Notes under the pieces: model-generated
What the model saw: the letters and a program-made list of their open reading frames with translations, nothing else
Told to the model about the DNA's origin: nothing
The model's database searches: none
NCBI GenBank assembly: GCA_964567755.1
Contig: CAZMNW010000045.1
Span: 30,459 to 94,458, forward strand
Direction: 5' to 3'
Length of the DNA stretch: 64,000 nt
From: DASRJW01 sp964567755
Lineage (GTDB): Bacteria > Krumholzibacteriota > Krumholzibacteriia > G020349025
Part shown: positions 16,929 to 26,276 of the stretch, in pieces
Position numbering within the stretch: the first letter of the stretch is position 1
Layout: the number at the start of each line of letters is the position of its first letter
Program-made: the position numbers and the translations under genes

Positions 16929-18671
16929 ATGCCTCTGCTTCCGCGACCGCTGCGTCCTGTCGTTGCCCTCGTCCTCCTCGGGGCGATGTGCTGCGCATCG
17001 CTCGCGATCGCCAGCGAGTTCGTCCGCATCGAGAACATCGCGCTCGATGAATTGCACGACGCCCCTTTCCGCCTGCGCCGTGCCATCACCCTCCACATCG
17101 AGGCCGAAGGTGCCGGCGATCCCGAGCACGGTGATCTCTATGCCTACGGATGGATCCTCGACCGGCGCAGCCGTCAAGTCGTGTGGCAGTTGCACGCCGA
17201 CAAATCACAGCGTGGCCCCGGCAACAACTACGCGTGGAAGGGCGACGTTGCACTCCCCGCCGGCGACTACACCGCCTATTTCGCGCCCTTCACGCAGCAC
17301 TATCGCACCATCCAGCTGTTCGGCAAGGACGTGGCGCGCATCTACATCAAGCGCGACGGCAAGAAGCCGCGCGAGAGCAAGCGCTGGGGCCTGCGCCTGG
17401 CGGTGCCGGACGGCGAGGAATCGGCGGCGGAAGTCCTGCACGATGCCCCGCCGCTCGCCGATGCGCGGCGCTTCGTCGACCTCTCGCCGATGGGGAACGA
17501 TGCCTTCGAAACCCGCGGCTTCCGCCTTCCCGAACGCATGCGCATTACGGTCTACTGCCAAGGGGAGTACGCCGATCGCGATCGCGGCGCTGTGGACGGC
17601 GGCTGGATCACCGACGCCGACTCGCGGCAGGTGGTATGGGAGTTCGGCCCCGACAATTTCAAGCACGGCGGCGGCGACAGCAAGAACAAGGTGAGTCGTG
17701 AGATCATCACGCTCCCGGCCGGCGACTACGTGGTGTCGTACGCCACCGACGACTCGCACAGCCACGAATCGTGGAATGCGCCGCCCCCGCACGATCCCGA
17801 CGGTTGGGGCCTGATGCTGTGGGCAGACTCGGAGGCGCAAGCCGGGCGTATCGGCAACTACAGTGATGCGGACGATGTCGCGCGCACCCTCGTGTCCTTG
17901 GTACGGGTCGGCGATGGGGGCACCGCCACCGCCGGCCTCACCTTGCGGCGGACCACGCGTCTGCGCGTCTATTGCATCGGCGAAAGTGCCGGCGGCGACG
18001 AGTTCGCGGACTACGGCCAGATCGAGCATTTCGGCAGCGGTGACATCGCCTGGAGCATGAGCGAAGGCAACACGCGCCCCGCCGGCGGCGCGCACAAGAA
18101 TCGCGTCGCGGACGAAGTCGTGGAACTCGCGGCGGGGGACTATGTCGTGTCTTACGTCACCGATGACTCGCACGCGTACGGGGCTTGGAACGCCTCGCCA
18201 CCGCGCGATGCCCGCCGTTGGGGCATCACCTTGATGGCGACCACGGACCTCGGGGCCGGCGACTTCAAGATCTTCGATCCCGAGGCGCGCAGCGAGGAAG
18301 GCAAGGAATACCTCGCGCGTCTGGTGCGCGTCCGCAGCGGCCAGCACGTGCGCCAACGCTTCACGATGTCGAAGCCAGCGCGCGTGCGCATCCTCGCCAT
18401 CGGCGAGGGCCTCTACAACGAGATGTACGACTACGGCTGGATCGAAGCCGTTCCGAGCGGCACGTGGGTCTGGGAAATGACGATTCGCAACACGCGCCAT
18501 GCCGGTGGCGCCGAGAAGAATCGCTTGTTCAACGGCACCATCCTGCTCGACGCCGGCGAGTACGAAGTACATTACACGACCGATGACTCGCACGCATGGA
18601 ACGAGTGGAACGCCGGCCGCCCGGCGCGCCCCGACAGCTGGGGCATCAGCATCCTCCCCGACGCGCGTTGA
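16929..18671 (+). CDS. Exported protein with four ~140-aa repeats (TDDSH...WNA motif)
   Basis: 580 aa from ATG 16929, which leaves a clean signal peptide ending near IASEF; ATG 16914 (MVESRM) is an alternative start. The mature protein is four tandem modules of ~130-145 residues. Each has a GWI-x-D-x-x-SR-x-VVWE strand, a HAGG-x-x-KN-type turn, LPAGDYVVSY, then TDDSHxxxxWNAxPPxDPxxWG. The TDDSH codons lie at 17745, 18159 and 18579; the first module is diverged and has lost TDDSH. The regular beta pattern suggests jelly-roll or Ig-like domains, and the Asp/His/Trp cluster could bind metal or carbohydrate. I do not recognise a named family. The gene is followed after 15 bp by trmJ, on the same strand. 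Confidence 0.72.
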   Translation: MPLLPRPLRPVVALVLLGAMCCASLAIASEFVRIENIALDELHDAPFRLRRAITLHIEAEGAGDPEHGDLYAYGWILDRRSRQVVWQLHADKSQRGPGNNYAWKGDVALPAGDYTAYFAPFTQHYRTIQLFGKDVARIYIKRDGKKPRESKRWGLRLAVPDGEESAAEVLHDAPPLADARRFVDLSPMGNDAFETRGFRLPERMRITVYCQGEYADRDRGAVDGGWITDADSRQVVWEFGPDNFKHGGGDSKNKVSREIITLPAGDYVVSYATDDSHSHESWNAPPPHDPDGWGLMLWADSEAQAGRIGNYSDADDVARTLVSLVRVGDGGTATAGLTLRRTTRLRVYCIGESAGGDEFADYGQIEHFGSGDIAWSMSEGNTRPAGGAHKNRVADEVVELAAGDYVVSYVTDDSHAYGAWNASPPRDARRWGITLMATTDLGAGDFKIFDPEARSEEGKEYLARLVRVRSGQHVRQRFTMSKPARVRILAIGEGLYNEMYDYGWIEAVPSGTWVWEMTIRNTRHAGGAEKNRLFNGTILLDAGEYEVHYTTDDSHAWNEWNAGRPARPDSWGISILPDAR

Positions 18672-18686
18672 GCCCATTGGGGTCCG

Positions 18687-19436
18687 ATGCCGAGCCTTGC
18701 TTCCATCCGCTTTGTCCTCGTGCGCCCCGCACAGGGCGGCAACGTCGGTGCGGCCGCGCGCGCGCTCAAGAACATGGGCCTGGCCGAGTTGGTGCTGGTC
18801 GCACCGCGCATCGCCGACCACGCCGAGGCCGTGCGCATGGCGCACAACGCCGAGGATGTGCTCGCCGCCGCGCGCACCGTCCGTACACTGGCCGCCGCAC
18901 TCGCTGACTGCCGCTGGAGCGTCGGGACCACTCGCCGCATCGGTGAACGCCGGCCGGCGGTGTTTACACCGAATGGCTTCGCCGCCGCGGTGCACGCCTC
19001 GCCGGCGCGCCGGCCGTTGGCGGTCGTCTTCGGTCCCGAGCGCGACGGCCTGAGTGGCAGCGAAATCGACCAATGTCAGGACGTCCTGCACATCCCGGCG
19101 GTGGCCGAACACCCATCCGTCAACCTGGGACAAGCGGTCGTCATCGTCGCCTACGAGTTGTACCAAGCCTCGCACGCTTCCCCGCCGTTCATGGGTGCGT
19201 CGTCGCTCGAGCCCGGCCCAGAAGCCACCGCCGCCGAGATCGAAGCCCAATTCGAGCAGTTGCGACACGTGATGTTGGCGATCGGTTTCGCGCGACCCGA
19301 AACCGTGGAGCATGCATTGCGCGACGTGCGCCGCCTGCTCGCGCGGGCGGGCCCGCGTAGCGACGAGATCGCCATGCTGCGCGGCCTGTGGCGGCAGACG
19401 CTCTGGGCGATCGCCGAGCGTCGACCGAAGACCTGA
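18687..19436 (+). CDS. trmJ: tRNA (cytidine/uridine-2'-O-)-methyltransferase TrmJ-like
   Basis: SPOUT-class SAM methyltransferase, 249 aa. Motifs are FVLVRPAQGGNVGAAARALKNMGL (given here by its RPAQGGNVGAAARALKNMG core), AVVFGPERDGLS and HPSVNLGQAVVIVAYEL, which build the trefoil knot. The family methylates the ribose at position 32 of several tRNAs. The C-terminal ~80 residues form the family's extra domain. Start ATG 18687 lies 15 bp after the preceding stop. Nothing unusual. Assignment to TrmJ rather than TrmL rests on length and the C-terminal extension. Confidence 0.9.
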   Translation: MPSLASIRFVLVRPAQGGNVGAAARALKNMGLAELVLVAPRIADHAEAVRMAHNAEDVLAAARTVRTLAAALADCRWSVGTTRRIGERRPAVFTPNGFAAAVHASPARRPLAVVFGPERDGLSGSEIDQCQDVLHIPAVAEHPSVNLGQAVVIVAYELYQASHASPPFMGASSLEPGPEATAAEIEAQFEQLRHVMLAIGFARPETVEHALRDVRRLLARAGPRSDEIAMLRGLWRQTLWAIAERRPKT

Positions 19437-19536
19437 GCCTGGGTTGCGGGGCGCCCCCGGTTTGACCCTTGCCCCGTGCCACGCTATTTTTTCGAGGTGT
19501 GCCCCCTCTCGCGGGGTCGATTCACGAAGGAACCCC

Positions 19537-21294
19537 GTGCGGTGCCTGCTCCTCCTCGCTCCCATCTTGGGTCTCGGCCTCGCGATCGGGATCGCGCGGC
19601 CGTCACGCGGCAGCAGCAGCGACAAGCTCCAGGAGTTGAGCGACCGCTGGCGCTCGACCCGCTCCGGCGTCCGACCGATCGAGAATTACCTGCGCACGCT
19701 CGTGGCCGAGGACTCGCTCTTCTCGCACGACCCCGATTTGCGACCCGACCGCCTCGCTCCCGAGATACACGCCATTTACGCCGGGCTCGAGCCCATCTTG
19801 AGCCCGACCTTGCGCGCCCAGTTCCTGGGTTTTTCCAACGACTCGCTGCGCGTCGAGTGGGAGCGACGTTTCTGGCGGCTGCGCGATCCGACACCGACGA
19901 CGCCGGAGAACGAGCGGCGTGCCGAGCACGACCGGAGGCTCGACACGGCGCGGCGCGATTTCATAAGCAAGGAGCCACCCGGTTGGGACGCGCGCGGCAC
20001 GGTGATGATTCAATTCGGCGCCCCGGACTCCATCGTCGAAGACGGCGCCGACGTGCGCCAAGGTCTTGGCTACGTTCCGGCGCGGCAGGATTGGCTGTAC
20101 ATCGACGAGGCTTGGGTCGCCGCCTTCGAGCGCCCCAAACCGCGCGGGCCATGGGTGTTGGGAGCCCCGGTGCGCTTGTCGCGCCGGCCAGATCTGGTGC
20201 GCGAAGAGCTCCAGCGGCTCGGCTTTGCCGACACCGACCAACGCACGGCCAGCGGCCGCGATCGCAAGAGCGATCTGCTCGGGCAGGACGAGGAGCGGCG
20301 CATCCTCGCCCAGAAAGGCCTGGAGGACAGTCAGCTCGACCCCGAGATCATCGAACACGAAGTGCGCAACGACTTCCGTGCGCGCGAGATGTTGCGCAAA
20401 CGCGACGAAGCGGTGTGGGCGTTCCAAAAAGAATATGCAGCCGGACGCGATCGTTTTTGGCTGCAAGGCGAACCGCGCCCACGGCTGTGGTTCGTCTTCG
20501 ATGTCGACGTGTTCAAAGGCCCGCCAGGGCGCATGCGCATCGAGGTGCACTATCAGTTCAACGTCCAGGACTTGACCTTCGGCTGGCAGGATTCGTTGTA
20601 CGTGAGCCGTTACATCGCCGAAGGCGTGCTCCTCGACCGCCAAGCGCACGAGATCGCGCGTGATCAATACAGCGAGAGCCTCACCGCCTCCAAGTTCCGC
20701 AGCACGCTGGATGGTCGTTTGTTTCCCGGGCAGCTGCAGTTCGACGTTCCCGAGGGCGCTTACCGTCTGGCAGTGCGACTCGCCGATGTGAGCGGCCGGG
20801 GCGAGGGCACCTATCTCACCGATCTCGACGTGCCGCGTCTCGATGGCCGGCACTTGGCGCTCTCGGACATCGAAATGGCGACGAAGATCATCTACGCCGA
20901 TCCGAGTTGGCATCCGCGCTTCGTCAAGAAGGATCGCTTGGTGGTGCCGAATCCGATCGGGGTGTATCGGCGCAGCGGGCCACTGCTGGGACTGTTCGAG
21001 ATCTACGGCCTCGAGCTCGATACGAGCGGCGTGTGCCGCTATCAGGTGACCTACAGCATCGTGCCCCGCAGTCTCCGGCGGCTCGATGGCTGGTTCCCGC
21101 CCGAGGGTGCCATGAAGCGCCCGTTCGTCACCGCCACTTTCACCGGCGAAGGCGGTGCGAGCGAGCTCGTCGAAGATTTGCGTGTCGACATCGCCACCCT
21201 CGACGAAGACATCTACGACCTGGAGCTCACGGTGGAGGATCTCATCGGCGGCGGCCGGGCCACCCAGCGCACGGCCTTCACGGTCCTGCAGTAG
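19537..21294 (+). CDS. GWxTD domain-containing exported protein
   Basis: 585 aa from GTG 19537 (GAAGGA five bases upstream), giving MRCLLLLAPILGLGLAIGIARP as a signal or anchor. Earlier starts in the same frame overlap trmJ in a different frame and are rejected. Residues ~105-165 match the GWxTD domain: a WERRFWRLRDPTP motif, Arg-rich helix, then GWDARGTVMIQFGAPDS (here GWDARG where the namesake has GWxTDRG). The second half is beta-rich and carries a VRLADVSGRGEGTY segment as in two-domain family members. GWxTD proteins are exported proteins of unknown role, common in Acidobacteria, Gemmatimonadetes and FCB-type genomes. Confidence 0.8.
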   Translation: MRCLLLLAPILGLGLAIGIARPSRGSSSDKLQELSDRWRSTRSGVRPIENYLRTLVAEDSLFSHDPDLRPDRLAPEIHAIYAGLEPILSPTLRAQFLGFSNDSLRVEWERRFWRLRDPTPTTPENERRAEHDRRLDTARRDFISKEPPGWDARGTVMIQFGAPDSIVEDGADVRQGLGYVPARQDWLYIDEAWVAAFERPKPRGPWVLGAPVRLSRRPDLVREELQRLGFADTDQRTASGRDRKSDLLGQDEERRILAQKGLEDSQLDPEIIEHEVRNDFRAREMLRKRDEAVWAFQKEYAAGRDRFWLQGEPRPRLWFVFDVDVFKGPPGRMRIEVHYQFNVQDLTFGWQDSLYVSRYIAEGVLLDRQAHEIARDQYSESLTASKFRSTLDGRLFPGQLQFDVPEGAYRLAVRLADVSGRGEGTYLTDLDVPRLDGRHLALSDIEMATKIIYADPSWHPRFVKKDRLVVPNPIGVYRRSGPLLGLFEIYGLELDTSGVCRYQVTYSIVPRSLRRLDGWFPPEGAMKRPFVTATFTGEGGASELVEDLRVDIATLDEDIYDLELTVEDLIGGGRATQRTAFTVLQ

Positions 21295-21318
21295 GACGGA
21301 AACCGGCGCCGGGGCTGG

Positions 21319-22818
21319 TCAATCGGCGGACGTCGCGGGCTCTTGATGCGAGAGCGACTCCAGCGCCGCGACTTCGGCGAGTCGTGACGCCGCTCCCATG
21401 GCCTCGAACAGACGCCGGGCCTCGAACAGGTTCGACCGCGCCAGCTTGGTGTCGCGAACACGCTCTGCGGCGCCGCGGACGCGATTCGTGCCGACGAGCA
21501 GTTGGGCAAAACGCAGACGCGCCATTGCGACATCGTACTTGGCGCCGAGTGACCCGAGCTCGGCCGCCGCCTTCGACAACAGCCCCGCGGCTTTGTCTCC
21601 GGCACCCTGGTGCGCGTAGTACAGCCCCAAGCAACTGTCGATGCGATGGCGGTCGTAGACATTCCCCGTCTCACGAGCCAGATTGTGCGCGCGCATCAAG
21701 CGCTCGAGAGCCAGCGCGGGTTCGCCGGCCAAGCCGTGGGCGCGACCGAACAGCGCATGGATCTGCACCATCGTCGGACTCTCGGGCGCCAGTCTCGTAT
21801 ACAAGGACTCGGCCTCGCGCAGGAAGTCCAGTGCCTCGCGCGCATGGTTCGATTCCACCGCCGCCAAGGCCAGCAATCCCAGGCCCACTACCTGCAAGCG
21901 CACGAAGCCGGCAGCGCGCGCGACTTCCATGGCGTCCAGGGCGCGGTCTCGCGCCTCGTCCAGATCACCGCGCAAGGCCAGCAGCTCCGATTCGCCGAGT
22001 TGGCTGCTCAAGCGGTTCTCGAGCGAGCGCAGATCGCGCGCCGATTCGTACGACTCACGCAGGAGCTTCGCGGCTTCCTGCCAGCGTCCCATGCGCAGAA
22101 ACAGCATGCCCAACCGGCGCCGGTCACGATCGAGTCGGTACAGGCTTCCCGTGCCTTCGTCGCTGCGCAGCGATTCTTCCAGATGATCCTGCGCACGCTT
22201 GAATTGACCCAGAATGACGAGGAGAACGCCGAGCTCGCTGCGCGCGTTCGCCGCTCCGGCTTCGTACCCGGTGCTCTGCGCCAACTCCAGCGCCTTCTCC
22301 AACAATCGCTGCGCTTGCCGGTGACGTCCGAGAAGCTGGCGCGCGCGTCCCTCGAGGACCATGAAGTCGATTCTCCCATCGCCCAAGGTCTCGGCCGTCT
22401 CGCGGTCGAGCGTCGCCTCGATGGTATCGACGACATCGCGATACACGCCGACGTGCAGATCGCGCTGACACTGGAGCTTGCGAATTTCGAGCAGCACAGC
22501 GTCTGCACCCGTGACCGCGCGCTCGGCGCGCTCGAGCGCCTCGCGCGCCAAGGTCAAGTGTCCGCGCACGAGCATCACCTGCGCCAACCCTGCCTCCGCC
22601 AGCGCTTTTTCGTCGCCCTTGGCCAGGCGCTTCACGGGTTCCTCGAGCACACGACGGAAACATTCCTCGGCGCTGTCGTAGAGATCGCCGGAGAGATACA
22701 GTGCCCCCAGATCGAGCGAGGTGGCGACGATGTCGTCGCGGTTGCGCGCATGCAACGCCTGCTGCAGCAGTCCGAGGAGCCTGGCCTCGAGCCGTTTCTT
22801 CTCCGCATCGAGAGGCAT
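21319..22818 (-). CDS. TPR-repeat protein
   Basis: 499 aa, almost wholly tetratricopeptide repeats (about 12) from residue ~25 to the end. The start ATG 22818 is fixed by GGAGG a few bases upstream; in-frame ATGs further up lack an RBS. No signal peptide or membrane segment is seen, so it is probably cytoplasmic. The repeats resemble the LGN/Rapsyn-type TPR proteins that bind partner proteins. It is convergent with the GWxTD gene (24 bp gap) and 177 bp downstream of the GlpX-like gene. No enzymatic domain; partner unknown. Confidence 0.78.
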   Translation of the reverse strand: MPLDAEKKRLEARLLGLLQQALHARNRDDIVATSLDLGALYLSGDLYDSAEECFRRVLEEPVKRLAKGDEKALAEAGLAQVMLVRGHLTLAREALERAERAVTGADAVLLEIRKLQCQRDLHVGVYRDVVDTIEATLDRETAETLGDGRIDFMVLEGRARQLLGRHRQAQRLLEKALELAQSTGYEAGAANARSELGVLLVILGQFKRAQDHLEESLRSDEGTGSLYRLDRDRRRLGMLFLRMGRWQEAAKLLRESYESARDLRSLENRLSSQLGESELLALRGDLDEARDRALDAMEVARAAGFVRLQVVGLGLLALAAVESNHAREALDFLREAESLYTRLAPESPTMVQIHALFGRAHGLAGEPALALERLMRAHNLARETGNVYDRHRIDSCLGLYYAHQGAGDKAAGLLSKAAAELGSLGAKYDVAMARLRFAQLLVGTNRVRGAAERVRDTKLARSNLFEARRLFEAMGAASRLAEVAALESLSHQEPATSAD

Positions 22819-22995
22819 CCTGACCTCCATTATCCGCCGTTGGCGGGGGGCGCTTCGCCTCATTGTAGTGCCCCACTCGACCTTCGATCCAGGGCCTGGG
22901 AATCGCCGCGGCGCCTGGCGCCACACACGTCCTGCAGGCGGCCAGCCCCCAAGTTGCCGGCGGAAATGCCCCAGTCGCGCGCCCGGCGGGCACGG

Positions 22996-23961
22996 TCAGT
23001 AACGGGGCTTGCGCTCGAAGAAATGATTGGCCTGGATGAAGCGGATCGTTCCCGATCGCCGGCGCATGACCACGGAGTGGGTTGCCGCGCCGCCCTTGCG
23101 AAAATGCACGCCGCGCAACACGTCCCCGTCGGTGATTCCGGTGGCGGCAAACATGACGCTGCCATCCCCGACAAGCTCCTGCAGTCCGTACTTGTGGCTG
23201 GCACGCCCGCCAGTCAATTTGTGGATGAGCTCCTCGTCGCCTGCGAGTACGGGCACCAAACGGCACTGCATGTCGCCGCCGACGCAGGCCAACGCCGCGG
23301 CCGCCAGCACCGCCGCCAGCGCCGAGCCGATCCCCATCATCACATCGACGCCGGAGTCGCCGATCGCCGTCGCCACCGATGCCGCCAGATCGCCATCGGA
23401 GATGAGATGGATGCGCGCGCCTGCCTCGCGCACTTGCCGGATGAGGCTCGCATGCCGCTCACGCTCGAGAATGGCCACGGTGAGATCCTCGACATAACAC
23501 CGCTTCGCCGATGCGACATTGACCAGGTTCTCCAACGGCGAGGCGGCGAGGTCGATCTTCCCGGCCGCTTCCGGGCCGACGGCGATCTTGTCCATGTAGA
23601 GACCGGAAGTGCCGCGGAAGAAGGTGCGATCGGTATTCACCGCCACGACGCTCATGGCGTTGGTGCGCCCGGTGGCGACACTATCGACGCATTCCAGTGG
23701 ATCGAGCGCTAAATCGAGCTGGACAGTGCCCTCGTCGTCGGCGCCGATCCGGCACCCTTCGGCGAGCGCGTGGTCGCCGGAGAGCGATGGCCGCCCGACG
23801 CAGACACCGGCGCGGATGTTCACGGATTCGAGCGCCTTGCGCATGGCTTCGAAGGCAGCGGCATCCGCTTGCAAGCCATCGCCTTTTCCCATCCAGCGGG
23901 CGGCCGAGAGTGCGGCTGCTTCGGTGACACGCACCAATTCGAGCGCGAGGTTGCGATCCAT
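22996..23961 (-). CDS. GlpX-like protein, active site partly lost
   Basis: 321 aa, clearly homologous over its length to class II fructose-1,6-bisphosphatase: MDRNLALELVRVTEAAAL at the start, LYMDKIAVGP, SDGDLAAS, MFAATGITDGD near the end. Several active-site positions known from E. coli GlpX are changed. The GEGExDEAPM block is replaced by GRPSLSGDHAL, so Glu57 is Arg57 and the Asp61/Glu62 pair is gone. DPxEGT reads DPLECV, and GGAPEG reads GSALAA, removing the substrate-pocket Glu. Asp33, Asp87, Glu90 and Asp191 remain. The protein is therefore probably not a working FBPase; a regulatory or altered-substrate role is possible. It follows the TPR lipoprotein gene by 3 bp, suggesting co-expression. 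Confidence 0.8.
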   Translation of the reverse strand: MDRNLALELVRVTEAAALSAARWMGKGDGLQADAAAFEAMRKALESVNIRAGVCVGRPSLSGDHALAEGCRIGADDEGTVQLDLALDPLECVDSVATGRTNAMSVVAVNTDRTFFRGTSGLYMDKIAVGPEAAGKIDLAASPLENLVNVASAKRCYVEDLTVAILERERHASLIRQVREAGARIHLISDGDLAASVATAIGDSGVDVMMGIGSALAAVLAAAALACVGGDMQCRLVPVLAGDEELIHKLTGGRASHKYGLQELVGDGSVMFAATGITDGDVLRGVHFRKGGAATHSVVMRRRSGTIRFIQANHFFERKPRY

Positions 23962-23964
23962 TCC

Positions 23965-25170
23965 CTACTCCTTCCGCGCCGGCTCGTCCGGGCTCTGGCC
24001 GCGCGCGGCCAGATTTTCGCGCGCGACGCGGTTCGCGGGGTCTAGGCCCAAGACTTGGCGCCAGACCTCCAGGGCCCGCGGCGTGTCGCCGGTCTCCGCC
24101 AAGAGTACACCGTAATTGTTGAGGATGTTCGGATCGCGCGGTGCAGAGGCCGCGGCGCCAGCCAAGCATTGCAACGCCGCTCCCTTCTGCCCGGCGCCGC
24201 GCAGCGCCAGCCCCAAGAGTGCCAGCAGATCCGCGCGCCGCGGGCGCGGATTCTCCAGCAGTTCGATGGCCGAAGCCAAGCGTTGTTGTTGGACGTAGAG
24301 ACTGGCGAGATTGAAGCGCACGTCCTCGTCGTTCGGCGCCAGCCTGCGCGCGCTCGTAAAGGCTCGTTCCGCCTCTTGCGGCCGGCCGTTGCGCAGCTCC
24401 GCCACGCCGAGATGACTCCAAACGCCGGCGCGTGTCGAATCCGCCGCGATCGCCTGGCCGAGCTGCACCGCGGCCTCTGCGGGTCGCCCAGCCTGCAGCA
24501 GTGCCGTGCCGAAGTTGGCGCGAAACGTCGCCGTAGCGACCCCGAGGCTGTCGGCGCGCGCGAAGTGCACGAGCGCCAGAGCGGACTCTCCCGCAAGCGC
24601 TTCGATCCTGCCAAGCTCGGCCGCCGCCGGACCGAACTCCGGATCTATGGCCAACGCCTGCTCGAGATGCACTCGCGCCGACTCCGGCTTCCCGACCTCG
24701 ACCAATGCGGCGCCATAGTTCCAATGCACGCTCGCATTCGCGGGCGCCGCGCGCACGGCTTCGTCGAGCTCGCTCCGCGCCCTGCCCGTGATGCCCTGCC
24801 GCATCAGCGCGATGGCGAGATTCAGGTGCGGTTCGTAGCGGTCTGAATCGGCACGAATGGCGCTCTCGTAGCACTGAATCGCGCCGGCACGATCCCCACT
24901 CGCGTCCAGCGCTTGCCCGAGCTCGGTCCATGCATCGACATCGCGCGGGTCGATCTGCACCGCCTCCTGGAGCGTGGCAATGGCCGTGGCGACGTCGCCC
25001 AGTGACTGTGCGGCTCGCGCCGTCGCACGCAGCGCGACCACCCGATCCGGTGCTGCCGCGTCGGGCGCAGGCGGTGGCGCGCACGCGGCGGCAAGCCACA
25101 CCCCACACGCGGCGAGCACGACAAGGCGCACGCACTTCTCAGGCGCCCGCGGGGGACGCTGGGTCGCCAT
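23965..25170 (-). CDS. TPR-repeat lipoprotein
   Basis: 401 aa from ATG 25170. The N-terminus has basic residues, then a hydrophobic stretch (VRLVVLAACGVWLAAAC) whose last Cys fits a lipobox, so an outer-membrane or periplasmic lipoprotein is likely. Ten or so TPRs follow from residue ~45, with classic spacing (e.g. DAWTELGQALDASGDRAGAI). The tail is DEPARKE. The GlpX-like gene starts only 3 bp downstream of its stop, so the two are probably one transcript. Longer frames upstream run antisense through the next gene and are not credible. Function unknown, probably protein-protein assembly. Confidence 0.75.
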   Translation of the reverse strand: MATQRPPRAPEKCVRLVVLAACGVWLAAACAPPPAPDAAAPDRVVALRATARAAQSLGDVATAIATLQEAVQIDPRDVDAWTELGQALDASGDRAGAIQCYESAIRADSDRYEPHLNLAIALMRQGITGRARSELDEAVRAAPANASVHWNYGAALVEVGKPESARVHLEQALAIDPEFGPAAAELGRIEALAGESALALVHFARADSLGVATATFRANFGTALLQAGRPAEAAVQLGQAIAADSTRAGVWSHLGVAELRNGRPQEAERAFTSARRLAPNDEDVRFNLASLYVQQQRLASAIELLENPRPRRADLLALLGLALRGAGQKGAALQCLAGAAASAPRDPNILNNYGVLLAETGDTPRALEVWRQVLGLDPANRVARENLAARGQSPDEPARKE

Positions 25171-25223
25171 GGAAGGTGCGACCGCGGATCCACGCGTGCC
25201 ACGATCCGCCGCCGAAAACGCAA

Positions 25224-25247
25224 CAGGGGGGAGCACGCTCCCCCCTG
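25224..25247 (-). terminator. Intrinsic terminator
   Basis: Perfect 11-bp inverted repeat CAGGGGGGAGC/GCTCCCCCCTG with a 2-base loop, followed on the minus strand by TTGCGTTTTC. It lies 24 bp downstream of the exported-protein gene ending at 25272. Confidence 0.85.
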
Positions 25248-25271
25248 CAGCCGATTCGTTGGCGCTCTGAC

Positions 25272-25931
25272 TCAGCGAAACAGCGATTTGATCTCCGACC
25301 ATGTCGTCGCCTCGACTGCAATGCCCTGGAGCAGGCAGGGTGGGTTCCCCACCGATTCTCCAGGGTTCACCGTCGGGTTGAGAACGTAGCAACCGCCCTG
25401 CATCGTCGTCAGTGTAAAGATGGGGCCGTTGCACTGGGTGAACAGCACGCTCGGCGATGTCGGATTCGAAGGCGGCCACTTGCGCAACACGCGAATCACC
25501 GTGTCGTTCGGGATCGGATCGAAGGACACCATGATGATCTCGACCGTGACCCCGTTCCCCGGCTGGCACTCGGTCCATACGACGTTCCATCCACCGGCTG
25601 CGTCCATGGCGGTCGTGTCCGCAGGAGAGACCGGCGACTGGGTGCCGACGGCGAACCCGCCGTTGCGAATGTTGAAGCTGGGCGGCAGCAAGAGCGGCGG
25701 CAGACCTTGGATGCTGAATTCTATACCGGAGCAAGCATCGAAGGTCGTGGCCGGATCGAATTTGATTCCGAGATAGAGCGTCTTCGTGAAGCCGCTGAAC
25801 GTTCCATAATTGTGGGCGAGGTCCTCGGCGTCGAAAACGCCGAGTACGCAATCGGGGCACGCCGCGACCTGTGCCAATGCCAGGCCCGGAACTGCAAGCA
25901 GCATCACCAACAGTAGCAGTGACTTCTTCAT
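25272..25931 (-). CDS. Exported protein of unknown function with WxxIKxLFR-type C-terminus
   Basis: 219 aa. Start ATG 25931 is preceded by AGAAGG and GGAGGG. Signal peptide MKKSLLLLVMLLAVPGLALA. The mature part is Pro-, Gly- and Cys-rich (about seven Cys, beginning ACPDCVLGVF) and probably beta-sandwich. It closes with TTWSEIKSLFR, the same pattern as the exported protein at 2568-3377 (ATWTSVKDLYR). Both genes are solitary, signal-peptide-bearing and end in strong terminators, so they may belong to one family of surface or envelope proteins. No named domain was recognised. Confidence 0.72.
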   Translation of the reverse strand: MKKSLLLLVMLLAVPGLALAQVAACPDCVLGVFDAEDLAHNYGTFSGFTKTLYLGIKFDPATTFDACSGIEFSIQGLPPLLLPPSFNIRNGGFAVGTQSPVSPADTTAMDAAGGWNVVWTECQPGNGVTVEIIMVSFDPIPNDTVIRVLRKWPPSNPTSPSVLFTQCNGPIFTLTTMQGGCYVLNPTVNPGESVGNPPCLLQGIAVEATTWSEIKSLFR

Positions 25932-26272
25932 CCTTCTGACCCTCCTCGGGTTCGCTCTTTGGTCGGCCGGCCCCCCCTGCAAAGAGGGCCTCCGGCTTCA
26001 GCGCACGTTGTTGAAACACATCGGCCGTATGGCGACGCGCAAGCGACAGACCTCACGGCGTCCCCTCGGCTGCGCACGACCCCCGCTTCCCTCGGCGTCC
26101 GCTTGCTCGATCGTCCGCAGTATCAGGGAGGACGGAGCGACAACCTCGGCAGGCTGAATTCGTATAACACCTCGCCTGGCGGCACTGCAACGCCTTTTCA
26201 CCACGCAGGGTTCGGCGCTCCGCCGCCCATCTATGCTGCAAGTCGTTGATTATAGTTCGATTCCAACGTTGG
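25932..26272. other. Leader/intergenic region of exported-protein gene
   Basis: 341 bp without a credible gene, lying upstream of the exported-protein gene (minus strand) and after the GT39-TPR gene. Apart from the candidate promoter at its far end, it holds a GC-rich GGCCGGCC palindrome near 25964 and no recognised RNA motif. If the promoter is right the transcript has an unusually long leader of roughly 310 nt. Confidence 0.4.
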
Positions 26273-26276
26273 TCAC
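26249..26276 (-). promoter_or_regulatory. Candidate sigma70 promoter
   Basis: On the minus strand GTGACC at 26276-26271, a 16-base spacer, then a perfect TATAAT at 26254-26249. It would transcribe the exported-protein gene at 25931. Confidence 0.4.

Noticed and set aside
17205..19625. 806-codon minus-strand frame opposite the repeat protein and trmJ
   Set aside because: Shadow of two supported plus-strand genes; no domain.
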